62,318 nt of DNA from an uncultured Verrucomicrobiota bacterium (GTDB lineage Bacteria > Verrucomicrobiota > Verrucomicrobiia > Limisphaerales > UBA9464). Below are positions 62,166 through 62,318 of the stretch, one piece after another (position 1 is the stretch's first letter; every line of letters starts with the position of its first letter). The notes beneath the pieces were generated by a model that was not told the DNA's origin, made no database searches, and worked only from the letters and a program-made list of their open reading frames with translations. Position numbers and translations under genes: made by a program. Where the stretch lies: positions 1 through 62,318 of the forward strand of contig CAIWVP010000081.1 of assembly GCA_903916195.1 (NCBI GenBank), in the 5' to 3' direction.

Positions 62166-62318
62166 GGGTGCGATCGGACGTAGCGCCGAGTTGCACCCGG
62201 CTGTATCGCGGATTTGGAATCCGCAGGCGCTGTGGCAGGTGAGCGCGTCGGAATCGGCGCAGCCCTGCCGAGTGCAACTCGGCGATACAGCAGGTTTCAA
62301 ACCTGCGCTACGTCCGCC
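62166..62318. repeat. Hairpin-module repeat, copy E (reaches the window end)
   Basis: Direct repeat of copy D, about 260 bp to the right. GGGTGCGATCGGAC runs straight into GTAGCGC, so the GTGGCGGACAC segment of copy D is missing. From CTGTATCGC at 62201 it is identical to copy D for 118 bp. The first module GCCGAGT-TGC-ACCCGGC has one mismatch. No gene is seen in 61845-62318. Confidence 0.86.

Overview
The window looks like a chromosomal segment of a high-GC member of the Verrucomicrobiota, possibly near Limisphaerales/Pedosphaera. This rests on gene content: a Pirellula/Verrucomicrobium-type heme-binding dehydrogenase fusion, a Planctomycete-type cytochrome, a prepilin-type protein with a [11 protein letters not shown] leader, Tat-exported Gfo/Idh/MocA oxidoreductases, PQQ-like beta-propeller proteins, a GbsR-type regulator, a full mre/mrd elongasome cluster and short palindromic intergenic repeats. 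No rRNA is present, so the lineage is inferred.

Layout. 1-5.5 kb: end of recB, then recD, a membrane-anchored HEAT-repeat protein, a DUF393 (DCC) protein and a GbsR/MarR regulator with a palindrome in front of it. 5.6-10.4 kb: a 1113-residue SGNH/dehydrogenase/HEAT/cytochrome c fusion, two copies of a hairpin-rich repeat and a cupredoxin-like membrane protein. 10.4-20.2 kb: a palindrome-dense gap, hisC, a YacP-like NYN nuclease, gcvH-gcvT with an FAD reductase, a Tat oxidoreductase, yacG, a RluE-type pseudouridine synthase, a Nudix hydrolase, tadA, a small CBM48 protein and a cytochrome with a Gly/Pro tract. 20.2-30 kb: tyrS, a pseudopilin-like protein, eutB without eutC, a lipoprotein amidase, a sugar-nucleotide epimerase, accD, uppS, purA and an OB-fold protein. 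30-36.5 kb: a TonB-dependent receptor, rpsO, and pnp with two S1 domains. 36.5-45.3 kb: a sigma-factor remnant and the cluster mreB-mreC-mreD-mrdA-rodA-rne/rng, ending at a strong terminator. 45.5-52.4 kb: a transglutaminase-alpha/beta hydrolase fusion, a beta-propeller protein, a DUF1080-like protein, a divergent Era GTPase, an FmdB zinc ribbon and an MBL-fold hydrolase. 52.4-56.3 kb: a degraded accessory patch around tRNA-Gly(GCC), with an IS remnant, a glycosyltransferase pseudogene, a YdcF protein, an unknown membrane protein and a 147-bp MITE-like element. 56.3 kb to the end: a beta-propeller protein, a Tat oxidoreductase, a second HEAT protein, a sugar ABC ATPase and two more repeat copies.

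Much of the window is housekeeping: DNA repair, translation, RNA decay, cell-wall elongation, fatty-acid and nucleotide synthesis and one-carbon metabolism. The rest is verrucomicrobial periplasmic carbohydrate or redox machinery. Six good intrinsic terminators and one good operator candidate can be read directly. I found no CRISPR array, prophage or new defence system. The most unusual material is the modular hairpin repeat family, whose arms differ between copies yet stay complementary. One copy sits between perfect 12-bp terminal inverted repeats that match the ends of a nearby transposase remnant.
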